Below, piece after piece: positions 13,052-24,614 of a stretch of DNA of 64,000 bases; position 1 is the stretch's first letter, and each line of letters opens with the position of its first letter. This DNA comes from Tyto alba. Taxonomy: Eukaryota; Chordata; Aves; Strigiformes; Tytonidae. Both the position numbers and the translations under genes were made by a program. The stretch spans positions 10,843,777-10,907,776 of the forward strand of contig NW_024881303.1 of the NCBI RefSeq assembly GCF_018691265.1, given 5' to 3'. The notes under the pieces were generated by a model. It worked only from the letters and a program-made list of their open reading frames with translations. It was not told where the DNA came from and ran no database searches.

Positions 13052-14408
13052 AGGAGCAAGAAGCTAGCAGTAGCTGCTGATTAAGGATCACAACACAGCC
13101 CACAGCCAGCAAAACTGAGAGTGAGCCCTGTATGGTTGGGTTCAGACTCAAGAAGGGAAGAGGTGCTTTGCTGTTCTTGGCGTACTCTCCCATCCCCTAG
13201 AAAGAGTTTTGCAGGTCCTCCAAAACTCCAGCTAGCAGGTGCATGCTTGCTGCAGGCTGATACATTCACATCCCTCGTCTTTGGAGCACGCTGCTCGTGT
13301 GAGGTGGAGTGAAGCTAGAACCATTGTCAGCCCACATGAAATCCCAGATGAATGTGGGCACTCTGCAGTAATGGGGGATATTACTTTAAATGGCTCAATA
13401 ATGCTACAGCTTTGCTATCTCCTACACCATAATATATAAACTCTTCTACAGACCTAGATGGAATTTCTCTCACATGTCCTCAAATTGCATTGTTTTAAAG
13501 TACTTCTGCATTTTTATTGGCAACCCAGTTGTAATAGAGGGAATCCATATAGCGTCAATGCTGCTTTCTAGCAGCTGTCTGATAGCTGTAAAATATAAAG
13601 CAATAAGGTCTTGGACTATAGCTTAATCTTATCAGTAGAATTCAGGTGGTGTGAAACAAAAATTGTGCTACTAACAAGTGTTTCCAACCATCACTGCCTT
13701 GATGAAATGGGATGGAAAAATCAGAAAATAGAGCTGTGTCTGGATCCACACAGCTCCTGAATACAGCAGCACAGAGAGAGGAGCTGGCTGTGCCCGGCAG
13801 CAGCCTCATGGTTAAAATAAACAGTTCAATGCTCCTCATATACTGTGAAGTAAACACTACTCTGGTGAGCCTCCCAAGCCAGGAGACACCAATTCTCTTC
13901 AACTACAGAGACAAAAGGCAAGTGATTGTAAGAAAATGTGGATAGTTTGATGATATTTTTAGGGGCTTCTCTCCTGCTAGGTTAATAAAGAAGTCGGTGC
14001 CTTGGGGATTACTGTGGGTGTAAGCCAGCACCTTGATTTATTTCCATTCCCTTAGGAGCAGAGATATAGGTGAGGCATCATTTTAGCTGCTAGGATTTTG
14101 ATCTCTGCAGGCTTTTTGAATGGCTGACTGTGGATTTGAAGATCAGCTTCAGAAGATGTGGAAAATTTACCCTAAAAGCTTGCCAATACCATCTCTTAAT
14201 GCCCTCCATCTCTTCTGTTTAATGTCCTACCCTGTGGTGCTGCGTGGTTATTAGGCAGCTTACACAGCATAGTTTAAACTGGAAGAATCTCTGTTTCTTA
14301 ACAATTTATATCCCTCAATTATTGGGGTCTTAAGGTTGCACAAGCCTATGTTCATAAGGTAGCTCTCTGGAGAGCAGGAGGTGACTACTCAGAAATTACT
14401 GCATTTAG

Positions 14409-14442
14409 CTCAGAAATTCAGCTCAGTAATTCAGCTCAGTAA
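14409..14442. repeat. Short tandem repeat of AATTCAGCTCAGT-like units
   Basis: About two and a half copies of a 13-bp unit (AATTCAGCTCAGT) preceded by a related TAGCTCAGA. Confidence 0.6.
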
Positions 14443-15467
14443 GAACAGCAGAGAGATGCTTAAAGGGGTCAGTCCCTGGAGGGGGAAAGCTGGACAAATT
14501 TAAGGTGTATGTAGCCTCTTTGCTTCATGTGATCTTAAAAAGGCTGAGCTGTGTTCACTCCCCTTCTCTGGCTGCAAAGGGCTGCTGTAATGGTCACGGT
14601 CCACGGCCAGATATTCAGCCTAAGGGGCGCCAAATCTGCTGGTTTTCAGGACCTAGAGGTTTTCTCCTTCCTGCCTGACTTTGGTGCATCTCAGACCCTA
14701 ACATTTCCTCACATCCCAGCCTTGAAGAGCCAGCCTGCAGCAGTCCTTCTGCCCCAAATCCAACCAGGAGGGAGGCAATGCACACACATGTGCAAACAGA
14801 CGCATGGTCTCTCAGGTGTCTGACCCCAGACCTCTTGTCCAAGCCTTTTTGTGCTGCATCACTGTTAAGCAGACATCCCCAGCATCCATATGTACACGTC
14901 ATAGCTCTGTTCCCCTCCTCCTCTGATCCTCGTGTGGTCCTGGAGCTGTGCGATGAGCCCAACAGTGTCACTGGGGGACTTGTACATCCCTTGTAGCATG
15001 GTTGGTTCCCAAGGACTGTTCTCTAAGTGTTTAATTAGTCCCTGCAGTAATTAACTATGTACCATTTGTTGTTCCCTTTCAGCTGATATTTACCTTATGG
15101 GAATTGGGGGCTCCTGGGAGCTATCACACATCAGAGAGCTACGGGGACCCCGAGTGCGAGGAGTCACGTGTGACTTGAGCTTTGGGAATGACCCAGGCAA
15201 GGTGAGGGAATAAACCAGCCCCAAGCCTCTGCTTTTAAATACTGAGCCAGGGAGACTGGAGCTGGTCTATAATGATGCTTTTTAGCTGGTGCTCCTCTCT
15301 ATCTCTCTAGTGTTCATGGGACCCGTGCACGCACATTCCCTCACCATCCTGGTTGCAGGAAACCAGGCAGAGCGTATGAAGAGTTGTTTGGCACAACGGG
15401 TCTAGCCAGAGATGATAGGACGATGGAGGGGGGGTCCCCAGGGCCCCTCAAGCAGCAGCAATCCTGC

Positions 15468-15556
15468 CCTGCGCGCGGTGGCCGCGGCTGGGCTGGAAGC
15501 ACACACGTGGCACTGGGACTGGTGTGTGCCAGCCGGCCGGCCGCGTGGACAAGGTG
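15468..15556. promoter_or_regulatory. Small CpG-dense patch
   Basis: About 90 bp with roughly ten CpG dinucleotides, including GCGCGCGG and GCCGGCCGGCCGCG. It is too short for a standard CpG island but clearly CpG-dense against its flanks. Confidence 0.4.
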
Positions 15557-17318
15557 ATGGTGCGCTCTTGCCAGCCTGAATTTCCGAGTCAGGTGTTTCT
15601 GGGATGAGAAGCCCTGGAAATATTTGATGGCATGCTAGAAATTAAGAGCAAAATAACCCCCCTAAAGGTGCTCCTTTGACATTTTCATTGCTCAAAATTC
15701 AGAAGCTTCTTGCAGCCTCAATCCTTGATTTTTCCTCTACCCCATATGTTGGAGCAGGTGAAACACCCTCGGACCTTGGTGTTCAGATACAGGGACTCCT
15801 TCTCTGGCTAAAAGCACAATATAAAAGGCCTTTTCTGCTCAGGTGCTGCATATTTCTCTCAACTTGTACTATTACATACCTAAAGAAACACCAGTTCTCA
15901 CAGACTGATGGATTTGAACATGTCAGCATCACTAAACACTCTGTTTAGAATTTTTAAACGTTTAATTTGTAGTGATGGAGACTAAATTGAGAATTAAAAC
16001 CATGCACATCATTCCCAAGGGAGTTCCCCCCTTCCCTCCCACTCCATCTGGAATGAAGAGGAGTTGGAATTATACATGAATTAATGAATAAGTAATAGAG
16101 AGTCACACAAATAAATTTCAGATGCAATGATTTTTTTTTTTTAAATCATCCACAAGTTAATATTTATTTATGTAACTTGCAGAATTTCAGATGATGGCTG
16201 CATAAATATTAATTACTATTTAAACTTTAATAGCAAAGCAAAACCCTTGTATTTGCTAAATGTATGTATTAAAGGCATTGGTATTTGTGTGAAGAACTGG
16301 GTTTGTTTGGAACTTTGGTCGAGGATTGACAAGAACAATTTTAGAGCAAGAGACAATCTGGGTTTAACTTGCTTTTTGCTTTGATTCCAATCGCTCAAAG
16401 AGAGGATGAATTAATTTCCATTTTTTTTTTTTTTTTCCTTCCATGAGGAGACGGTAACAGATTTAAAAAGAGCCTTCAGCAAAACGGGAGCATCACTGTA
16501 CTCCAGGATGTGCATCCCCGCTGCATTTTTGACTTATTTCCAACACAAAGAGGAGGAGGATGGCTTCTCAGCTAGTCAGCACAGCTCGGCTGGATGCAGT
16601 CCTATACTCATTTAGACCAGCTGATTCTCTGGCCTGTGGTGGTAGTTTAGCATTTACATGCCTTTTGGAGCCTGAAGGCTCCTGAAACTGCCACTTTTGC
16701 AGGTTACCAGGAGTCCTTTTATATTAACGTCTTGTGTCCGTAAGCCCATAACATCCCTATTTATCACTTTTTGGTGCATGTTGCTAAACCCACTTGGGAA
16801 GGAGGTTTACAGAGATGAACTTTCCTTTTCCACAAGGAGACTGAGGGTGAAAAGCTGGTGAGGCCCTGCGGAGCCGTGGCTCAGCTCTGAGTTTCCCCTC
16901 AGGCGTCTCGCACCCGCTTCGCTCCCTGCTCCGGTTGCTGCCATTTTTGCTGCGTGTCATCTTACTGCTCTGGGGCACTTGTGAGGGTTTCTCAATGCCA
17001 CGGTTAAATCAGGCTGTGTTAAACAACCCGGTGATCCAGGCTGGCTGCTGCTCTCCTGGTTCCCGAGCGTCTCTTGCTGGAGCCTTACCATGAGTTGGGG
17101 CCCCTGGGTTGCGGCTCCCTTGGGCTCAGGGGAGGGAAGAAGGTGAAGCACCTCTCACATCGGGGACCTGTGACTGAAGTACGTGGTCAGTGGTACAGCT
17201 GGGAAAGGGGTAATTTTGCTGAGCTGTGGCTTCAGCAACACTCGAGCTCTCAGGTGGTGTATCATGAGGTGAAATTGCCAAGGGGTGCAGCAAACATCGG
17301 AGGGGTAAATAGACATAA

Positions 17319-17323
17319 GATGC
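17319..17323. repeat. Left target-site duplication (GATGC) of solo LTR A
   Basis: Identical to 18394-18398. Confidence 0.85.
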
Positions 17324-18393
17324 TGTCGTGGTTTAGGCCTGATTGACAGCCAACCACAATGCAGCACCTCTCTCTCCCTTCCCCTCCGGCAATGAGAAGG
17401 GACAGAGAGCCAGGCTTGGGGTTCAAGATAGGACTGGGATGGGGGAAAATTCCCCTTTTATGATCACGAACAAAAGGCAGACTCGTTAGGGGGAGTAAAA
17501 AAAGAACATACATTTATTACAGACACTAACAACACATAACAGAGTAGGACAGTGAGAAGCATTGCCACATCTTGAGAACACCTTTCCCCCACCCCTCCCT
17601 TCTTCCCGGGCTCAGCTCTGCTCCCGATATCTCTACCTCCTCCCCCAGGGGCGCAGGGGCAGGGAATGGGGGGTGCAGTCAGTGCTGCCACTTCCTTCAT
17701 GTTCGGTGAGGGGAGTGTCCAAAACTTGTTCCCCCCTGCTCCATCGTGGTCCCCCTCTCACAGCAGACAGTCCTCCACAAACTTTCTCCAACATGAGTCC
17801 CTCCCATGGGCCGCAGCGTTCCCCACACTGCTCCGTCGTGGGTCACTAACTTCCTCCGACTGGATTCCCTCCCACGGCTGCAGCCCTTCCCGAGCTGCTC
17901 CGGCGTGGGACTCCCCCGCATGCTGCAATCCTCCCAGCACTGAATTACAGCAGCGGGGCTGCCTTTTCCCATGAGACCCCTGCCTTCTTCGGGCACAGCA
18001 CCTTGATCAGCTGAGCAGGAACAACAGGCTGTAAATCAATGTCTGCTCCACCATAGATCTTCATGGGTGGCAGGGGGGGCCGCTCTGCCGTCTCACCACA
18101 GGACACAGGGGGTCTCTGCTCTGGAACACCTCCCCCCTCCTTTCTTCCTCCTTACCCCACTGACCTTGGTGTTCATGCAGCTGCAGCAACTCCTCCTTAC
18201 AAGTCCGACTGCCCGTCACCACGTCCCTTCTTAAATACGTTATCGCAGAGGCGCAGCCGATTGGCTCAATTTCCCAAACAGCAGTGGAGCTGACGTGGAG
18301 CTGGGGGAGCTTCGAGAAGCTTCTCACAGGGGGCCGCCCGATAGCCCCCTCCCCTGCCACCAAAAAACTCCACCACTCACTCAACCCAGGACA
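17324..18393 (-). mobile_element. Solo LTR, avian endogenous retrovirus, copy A
   Basis: A 1070-bp element with TGTCGTGG... at the left and ...CCCAGGACA at the right (TG/CA, partly inverted ends), flanked by a perfect 5-bp duplication GATGC (17319-17323 and 18394-18398). Read on the minus strand it starts TGTCCTGGGTTGAGTGAGTG, has a TATTTAAG TATA-like box near 18229-18236 and an AATAAA signal near 17512-17517, so it lies in minus orientation. It is the longer copy of the family also at 54220: about 105 bp near 17350-17460 and about 75 bp near 17800-17870 have no counterpart in copy B. The interior repeats CTGCTCCG(T/G)CGTGGG-like motifs. No coding region is attached. Confidence 0.9.
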
Positions 18394-18398
18394 GATGC
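18394..18398. repeat. Right target-site duplication (GATGC) of solo LTR A
   Basis: Identical to 17319-17323. Confidence 0.85.
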
Positions 18399-20620
18399 TC
18401 TAGGAACCTTTGGGTAGAATGTGGTTTATAGGTATCTGTGAGCTTTTCAAGGGGGAAAAAAAAAATAATCAAGCCAAAAAGAGATCTCTGGCATTTGCAT
18501 GGTAATCTCATGCAGAGAGTTGGTGGTGCTGCCTGTGGTGCATCCCTGCTCTGGGGGAGTCAGGGAGGTCCAGCTGCGCTGTGGTTTCGGTTTGGATTTG
18601 CAGCTTTCTTCTTTTAAGCCCTGAGTAAAGCATATTAGGCCACTTCATCCTTACGGGGAGTCAAGGCCTGCCTCATGGTACAGTCCTGCTGTGATCCCCT
18701 GACTCCATGGCCTGTTATAACTATCTGTGGCCTTGGAAGTCAATGAGGTATGGCCCAGTGCTTATCAGGTCACGTCTGTGTAAGATTTTGAAGGCTCAGG
18801 GCTTTAATAAGGTTGGGGAGCAGATAAAATATTTGTTGCAGTATTTTTTTTTTTTACCTTGGGTCTCATTTATTTGCAGGGACACTACTGCTTAAAGAAT
18901 TTAATAAGCAATTTTCTTACCGATTTTGAGATTGATGGAGCATACAGAGACATGAGTTGATTAAAACCAGCCAAGCCTCACTCAAAATTCAGAGATTAGT
19001 AAACTGTAAGGTCTGAAAAGACAAGTACATGATTCAGGCTTCTATGCAATAATCCCAGATATCTCCCCAGTGAACTCCCCTGGGTGATGTGTGCTCCTTG
19101 GCTCAGTACCAGTGGATGGCCTTCGAGTGTGTCCATTTTAACTAGAAGGAAGAAACAGAGAGAGAAAATAAATTATGATGGTCACAAGCACAGTAAAACT
19201 AAGAGCACAAATTTAATTGTAAAACATTGAAAATGTACCAGAAGTAATAAAGACAAACCAGTGATAGGACTCTGAGCAGGAGCCCTGGTTAATTCTGTAC
19301 TGCAAAGATATAAAAGAAAATCAATATTAAAAAACATGGGACCTTTAGCACAGACCTGTTAAATGGCGTATGCGGCAATTTAAAAGAAATAACTTGGAAG
19401 TTAGAAGTGCAGTGCAGAAACATCTGAATAATTGGCATTTAAAGAATTAACATAAAATTATTGCAAGATAGTGATGAAAATAGTCAAGCACTCTTCTAAT
19501 GCCCATGTAAAATCAGGAAGCTTTTACAGTGCATCCTCAACCTTGAATTCATCTGCTTAATGATTAGCCCTGTGTCCCAGCTCTCTATACACAATATAAG
19601 CATTCAGTAATGTGTGGACCAGCCTGTTTGGATCAGATTTTTTTCCCTTGTCCTTGGCCTCACTATTAAGTGATGAAATGGCAGGCCAACATGGGATTTG
19701 TTCTGTCTCTGCTCCTCCTGATATTATGGGCAGAACTCTGGATGGCCATAGAATTAAATCAGCATCCTCTGAGTAAGTCATCACTCCTTTGGATAATGGT
19801 TTTCTCTGTCAATGGTTGACAATAGAATATGCTATGGTATTGCCAGGCATCCTTTATTGGTCCAAATCTTTATTTCAGTACAAGTGCTCTCCTTTTAATG
19901 TGATGTCACAGATCTTAATTAAACAAATATCCATTATTTAAGCATATCCTTAATTTCTTTTTAGTTAATTCTTCCTCTTGAATCTACAGCAGGCAAAAAT
20001 CAGGAGATACTACCAATGTTGGTGTGCAAGGTTTGAAAGACTCCTGCATTTTAATGATTGTGCAGTGATCCTGAGGCGTTTTTTGGACTCACCAGGCAGT
20101 TTCAGACTGGCATAGCCCAACACCAGACTGAGCGTCAACGGCCTTTAAATACACGATAAAGTGAACGCACTGTAGTGCAATGAAACGCCGGTGCCCAAAC
20201 TGGTGCTGGTGCGGCCAGGTCAGCGGTGAGCTGGTGTTTGCAGAACCAAGGTCCTCCAGCCTTCAGGCGGTGACATGAAGGGTCTCATTACGGAGTGACT
20301 CCCCGCCAGGCTCAGAGCAATGAGCCACGGCACCGCCAGCTTCTGCTGCCTCCTCCCCTGCGTACGCAAGGAGCAGTTGGCTCCGGCTGACGTGGGCAGC
20401 CCAGGGAGCAGAGGATGGGAACATCTTTTAACAGCTTTGATCAGTGCAAAAGAGGTTTTGTCCCTCACTCAGCTAAAGATTCCCAAGTGGCTGAGGCTTA
20501 GCGTCCATCAGATCTTCTCTCTCTTTAATAAAATATACACCATACACCTAAGTCCTGTCCCATAATTGCTGAGCTGGCTTTTTGTTGCATAGCAGTGCAG
20601 GCAGCATAACATCTGTGCAA
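18399..20620. other. Non-coding spacer between two solo LTRs
   Basis: Nothing recognisable beyond a T12 run (18844-18855) and AT-rich unique sequence at 18.9-20.0 kb. Confidence 0.55.
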
Positions 20621-20625
20621 GGAGG
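20621..20625. repeat. Left target-site duplication (GGAGG) of the 20626 solo LTR
   Basis: Identical to 21186-21190. Confidence 0.75.
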
Positions 20626-21185
20626 TGTGTGCTGGTTTTGGGTGGGATAGAGTTAATTTTCTTCATAGTAGCTAGTATTTGTACTGGAAACGGTGTTGAT
20701 AACACAGGGATGTTTTCCTTATTGCTGAGCAGCACTTACACAGAGTCAAGGCCTTTTCTGCCTCTCACCCCACCAGCGAGCAGCCTGGGGGTGCACAAGG
20801 AGTTGGGAGGGGACACAGCTGGGACAGGTGACCCCAGCTGACCCCAGGGATATCCCACACCATAGGGCGTCATGCTCAGCACACACAGCTGGGGGAAGGA
20901 GAAGGAAGGGGGGACATTCAGCGTTACGGTGTTTGTCTGCCCAAGTCACCGCTCGACGTGATGCAGCCCGGCTGTGCTGGGGGTGGCTGAGCCCCCGCCT
21001 GCCCCCGGGGAGGGCGGAAGGAATTCCTGGTTCTGATTTGGTTGCTTTACCTATTAAAATGTCTTTATCTCAACCCATAAGTTTTCTCATTTTTACTCTT
21101 CCAATTCTCTCCCCCATCCCACTTGGGGGGGGGTGAGCAAGAGGCTGTGTGGGGCTTAGTTGCCAGCTGGGATTAAACCATGACA
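20626..21185 (+). mobile_element. Solo LTR, second avian endogenous-retrovirus family
   Basis: A 560-bp element beginning TGTGTGCTGGTTTTGGGTGG and ending ...AAACCATGACA, with TG/CA ends and a perfect 5-bp duplication GGAGG (20621-20625 and 21186-21190). It resembles a common avian LTR recognised by its GGGATAGAGTTAATTTTCTT start. Plus orientation is inferred from an ATTAAA polyadenylation signal near 21053-21058. No internal retroviral sequence is attached. It is not related to the LTRs at 17324 and 54220 except by having the same duplication length. Confidence 0.88.
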
Positions 21186-21190
21186 GGAGG
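21186..21190. repeat. Right target-site duplication (GGAGG) of the 20626 solo LTR
   Basis: Identical to 20621-20625. Confidence 0.75.
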
Positions 21191-22019
21191 ACACCAAGGA
21201 GCCGCCTCCTGATGTTTGGTATTCGGGGTATTTGCAAACTCTGGCATGCCTCAAGGATTCCCTTGCACAGGCTGCCCGTTCCCACGGTTGTCTCCAGAGC
21301 TAGCAGGATGTTACTAACTAGGAGATGGGGTTTTTATTACAGATCTGTGGAAGAAGTCTGACAGATGATGCGCTTGATACCTGATATGAGCCCAGCACTA
21401 CACCATGCCTAAACCAAAGTCCCTCTCTCTCATGGACCGTCCAGCTTCTCCATGGGCTCAGACTTCAGCCTTTGTATTTAGGACACATTGCCTCTCTTGC
21501 CTTTGCTTGACCTCTTATTTTTCATTACATTTGAAGAAACTTGCATATTTTTGAGATCTTACCACTCCATGAAACATAGACTTGGCCCCTGGATTTAGAG
21601 GCTACCAGGAGAAGACCTATATGCAGTAGTAAGATAGCAGCCTCCTTTTTTTCTGCAAGAAGCCAGCCTGAAAAAGGAAGCCAGGAACACCATGATGCAT
21701 GGAAGAGCCAGGAACAGTCCCACGGCTTTGCTTATGGGGGGAAGAGAGTACTTAATTTTCCATTTCTTAGAACTCAGATAACATACTCAGAGAGGTTTAT
21801 GCCAACATTTTTGCCTGCTTGCATTTCCCTTTTTTCCAGTTACAACTACTATACATATCCAGGGCCATTTTTAACCAGGCATGATATTTTTCTCCCCTTT
21901 TTTCCCTTTTCATAAGCACATTTTTTCTAATTCTCTTTTTAAAAATGAGATGGATTTCTCCAAGTCTTAAGTTTTACTTGCTTTTACTTGAAGTTTTGTG
22001 AGTGCTAGCTCTCCATTTC

Positions 22020-22460
22020 ACAGTTTAGCTGACTTGGGGGCTGGATGTGTTAATTATTCAATGATTTAAATGGAATATCAAAGGAGTTTTTATTGATTTG
22101 CATATAAAAGTTATGAAACCCAATATATAGCACAACAGACAAATTAGCAGGCCATAAAAAGCATGAGTGAATTATTGTTTTATTAAAGCTTTAGGATAAC
22201 ATGCTGTAGTATCTGAAAAGAAAGGTCAAAAGGGAAAAAAAAGGAAAATTTAAATGTGTGCACATTAATGAACTGGGGAATGTGGCTTTACTAATAACTT
22301 CTGTGCATAAAAATTTATATTTTTCAACACAGCAATCATTTCTTTTACCCTGTTGGGTATTTTAAATGTGCTCCTGTGTATATAATATTAATTTAGTCAT
22401 AAAATAAAAGGCAGTAATTCAGACAGTAGCCCATGTGAGCTATTAAATTCAAAGTACCGT
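22020..22460. promoter_or_regulatory. AT-rich, homeodomain-site-rich block (enhancer-like)
   Basis: Dense ATTA/TAAT cores, an ATTTGCAT octamer near 22096-22103 and complex non-repetitive AT-rich DNA suggest a conserved non-coding element. Base composition alone is weak evidence. Confidence 0.22.
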
Positions 22461-23784
22461 GTGAAGTATTTGTGGTTATGGTTCCTTGCAGTTCTGGATA
22501 AGACACAAACAAACCACTCCTGAAAAGATGAAAGTGTTTGCTTTCAGAGTACCTGCCCGTGCTCAGCTCTGTGTTTCTGCATTTCTTTCTCCAGAGCTGA
22601 CACTATCTCTGATTAGGTTGTTTGGGTATAAATTATGAGAATGTTCCTTGAAAAAAAGCACAAAATGAGGATTTGTGCAATAGTCAGGCTTTTAAAGGGG
22701 GATTGTACATTCTCCGAGTCTATCTAAACTAGCTAATGTTATAGTCCACTTCTTTTCATGCTAGATCAGCAAGCTTTGCTGCCTTAGGAAGTGAAAAGAT
22801 GTTTTTGCTTGTCCTGTTCATTCACTAATGCGAGGCTGAGAGTTAACCAACAGCAAATGGGCTTGACTGTGAAGCCACTCAGCTGTGTAAAACATTTTCA
22901 TGTTGTCTCTCTGAAAAGCTTGAAGCAAATATTCCATCTGCTGCAGCGACAAATTAATATGCAGCAATTAATCAAAATTCTTCTCACTTGCTTTCTCTGT
23001 GCATGTAGTCTTGCATTAAGTCTTGGAGTGCCTGGTTGTTCTCCTGTTAAATGTGTCTATGCTAAGACTCAGCACAAGCACTTCTCAGCAAGAAGAAATT
23101 AAGCCTGGACTTGGGTTGAATCCTTCAGAGACTTGGCTCAATGACTGCAGCTCAGCTAATACATATCTGTCAGCATCCAACCCTTAATGGTACCTGTGCA
23201 AAGACTCAGAGACTTCTGGTAAAACCTTCTCTACGGATTCTGTCTATATTAGGATATATCATCACGTAGCATTTCAGACCCATTTCTCACCTTTTAATAC
23301 AAATGCCTTGGAGAGAGATCTACTTCTTGCCTCCTCTCCCCCTCCCCTCCCACCTCTCTGTACAGAGAATCCAGGCTGATATCTGCTGCTGGGAATAGCC
23401 CCTGATACAGGAGATTTTGCAAGGAAAAAAGGATATCCATGGATCATCCTTCCTGCAACACACACAGCTCAGAGGCCACATAGCAGAGTCTCCTCTAAAG
23501 CCATGTCTAGACAGAGGAGACTCATGTGGGGCAGAGCATGTGCATTTGCCGTAGCTGAGACAGTGGTGGTTACTAACACAGCTCCTCAGTTCCGATAGTT
23601 CCCTAAAATAACTCTGTGGCACGAAGAAAACACAGTCGATAAAGCATCTAAAATTATCTCCTTCCTTCAACGCTTCCTCTTGCCATCCAGGGGCAGTTTA
23701 AAAGCAGTTGGTCAGTTCAGTGCAACTTTGCACGCTTGATCCTTGGTCAAAGCACTGCTGCAGCAAGAAGTCGATAACAACTGG

Positions 23785-23829
23785 TTTTTTTTTTTTTTTT
23801 GTTTTTTTTTTTTTTTTTTTTTCTTCAGT
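23785..23829. repeat. T16-G-T21 tract ending at CTTCAG
   Basis: Two T runs (23785-23800 and 23802-23822) separated by one G, followed by CTTCAG. It is either a simple repeat or, by shape, a strong polypyrimidine tract with an acceptor. No exon is recognised after it. Confidence 0.85.
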
Positions 23830-24602
23830 CTCTGTCTGCTGGCTGTAGAAGAGAGGATGAGTGGGTTCCTGCAGGTGTCACAACAGGATGGATATCCATG
23901 ACCCTTCTGGCAGGCCCCAGGAAAGCCCCAGCCATGTGTGCAACTCGGTCTTTCACAGACATACGGTCTTCCAGCACAAGGCCCTAGGCTCAGCTTGGGA
24001 GCCTCTGCTCCGCTCTGCCTGGGGTCCTTGTGGTCAGAGCTGCTTGGACCAGCCTGCATCTGCCATCGTAGCAGTCTGCCGTGTCCCCTGCACCTCTTTG
24101 TCACCTTTCAGGACACCAAATGGTTTTGCATATGAGAAATGTCTCCATCCAAATTCAGCCCTCCTGTCACCCAGAGAGGGGAAGGATGGATGGATGTCCT
24201 TGCTAGTACTGCAGGGATTCTCTCAGCCACCAGTCTTCCCAGACAACCGGTCCTGTTTGCCCTGAGACTTTCATCCCACAGAAAAACATAGGAGAGCCAT
24301 TGACAACATGTTGGAGGTGGTCTGAGGGCAGGTGTTTTTAGTATTTTTTGGCTTCAGCGAGGAAGAGATCACAGCTTGGCTGGGGAAATCAGGGCAGGCC
24401 ACCCCCATACCTCAAATGAAGGGTTAATTCTCTGCCAAGAGAGGAGAGATGTGTGTGGGCAGGCACAGCGTCCCCACATCTGCGGTGAGTCAGACACCCC
24501 AGAGATTCAGCCGGCAGACGATGAAAGGGAGAAGTAGGTCAGAGCAGACAAAGACACGGAGAGATCCATCTGCCAGATCAGACAAACGGGGAGACGGCAG
24601 CC

Positions 24603-24614
24603 GGGGGGGGGGGG
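24603..24614. repeat. Poly(G) tract, 12 bp
   Basis: A pure G run within a G-rich 25-bp stretch. Confidence 0.85.

Larger units (their letters stand above)
12640..17318. other. Non-coding stretch between the CpG island and solo LTR A
   Basis: No gene is recognised. Contents are the A32-(TA)9 tract, a short tandem repeat at 14.4 kb, an exon-like segment at 15083-15201 (see findings), the CpG-dense patch near 15.5 kb, and T12/T16 runs at 16131-16142 and 16421-16436. Confidence 0.55.
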
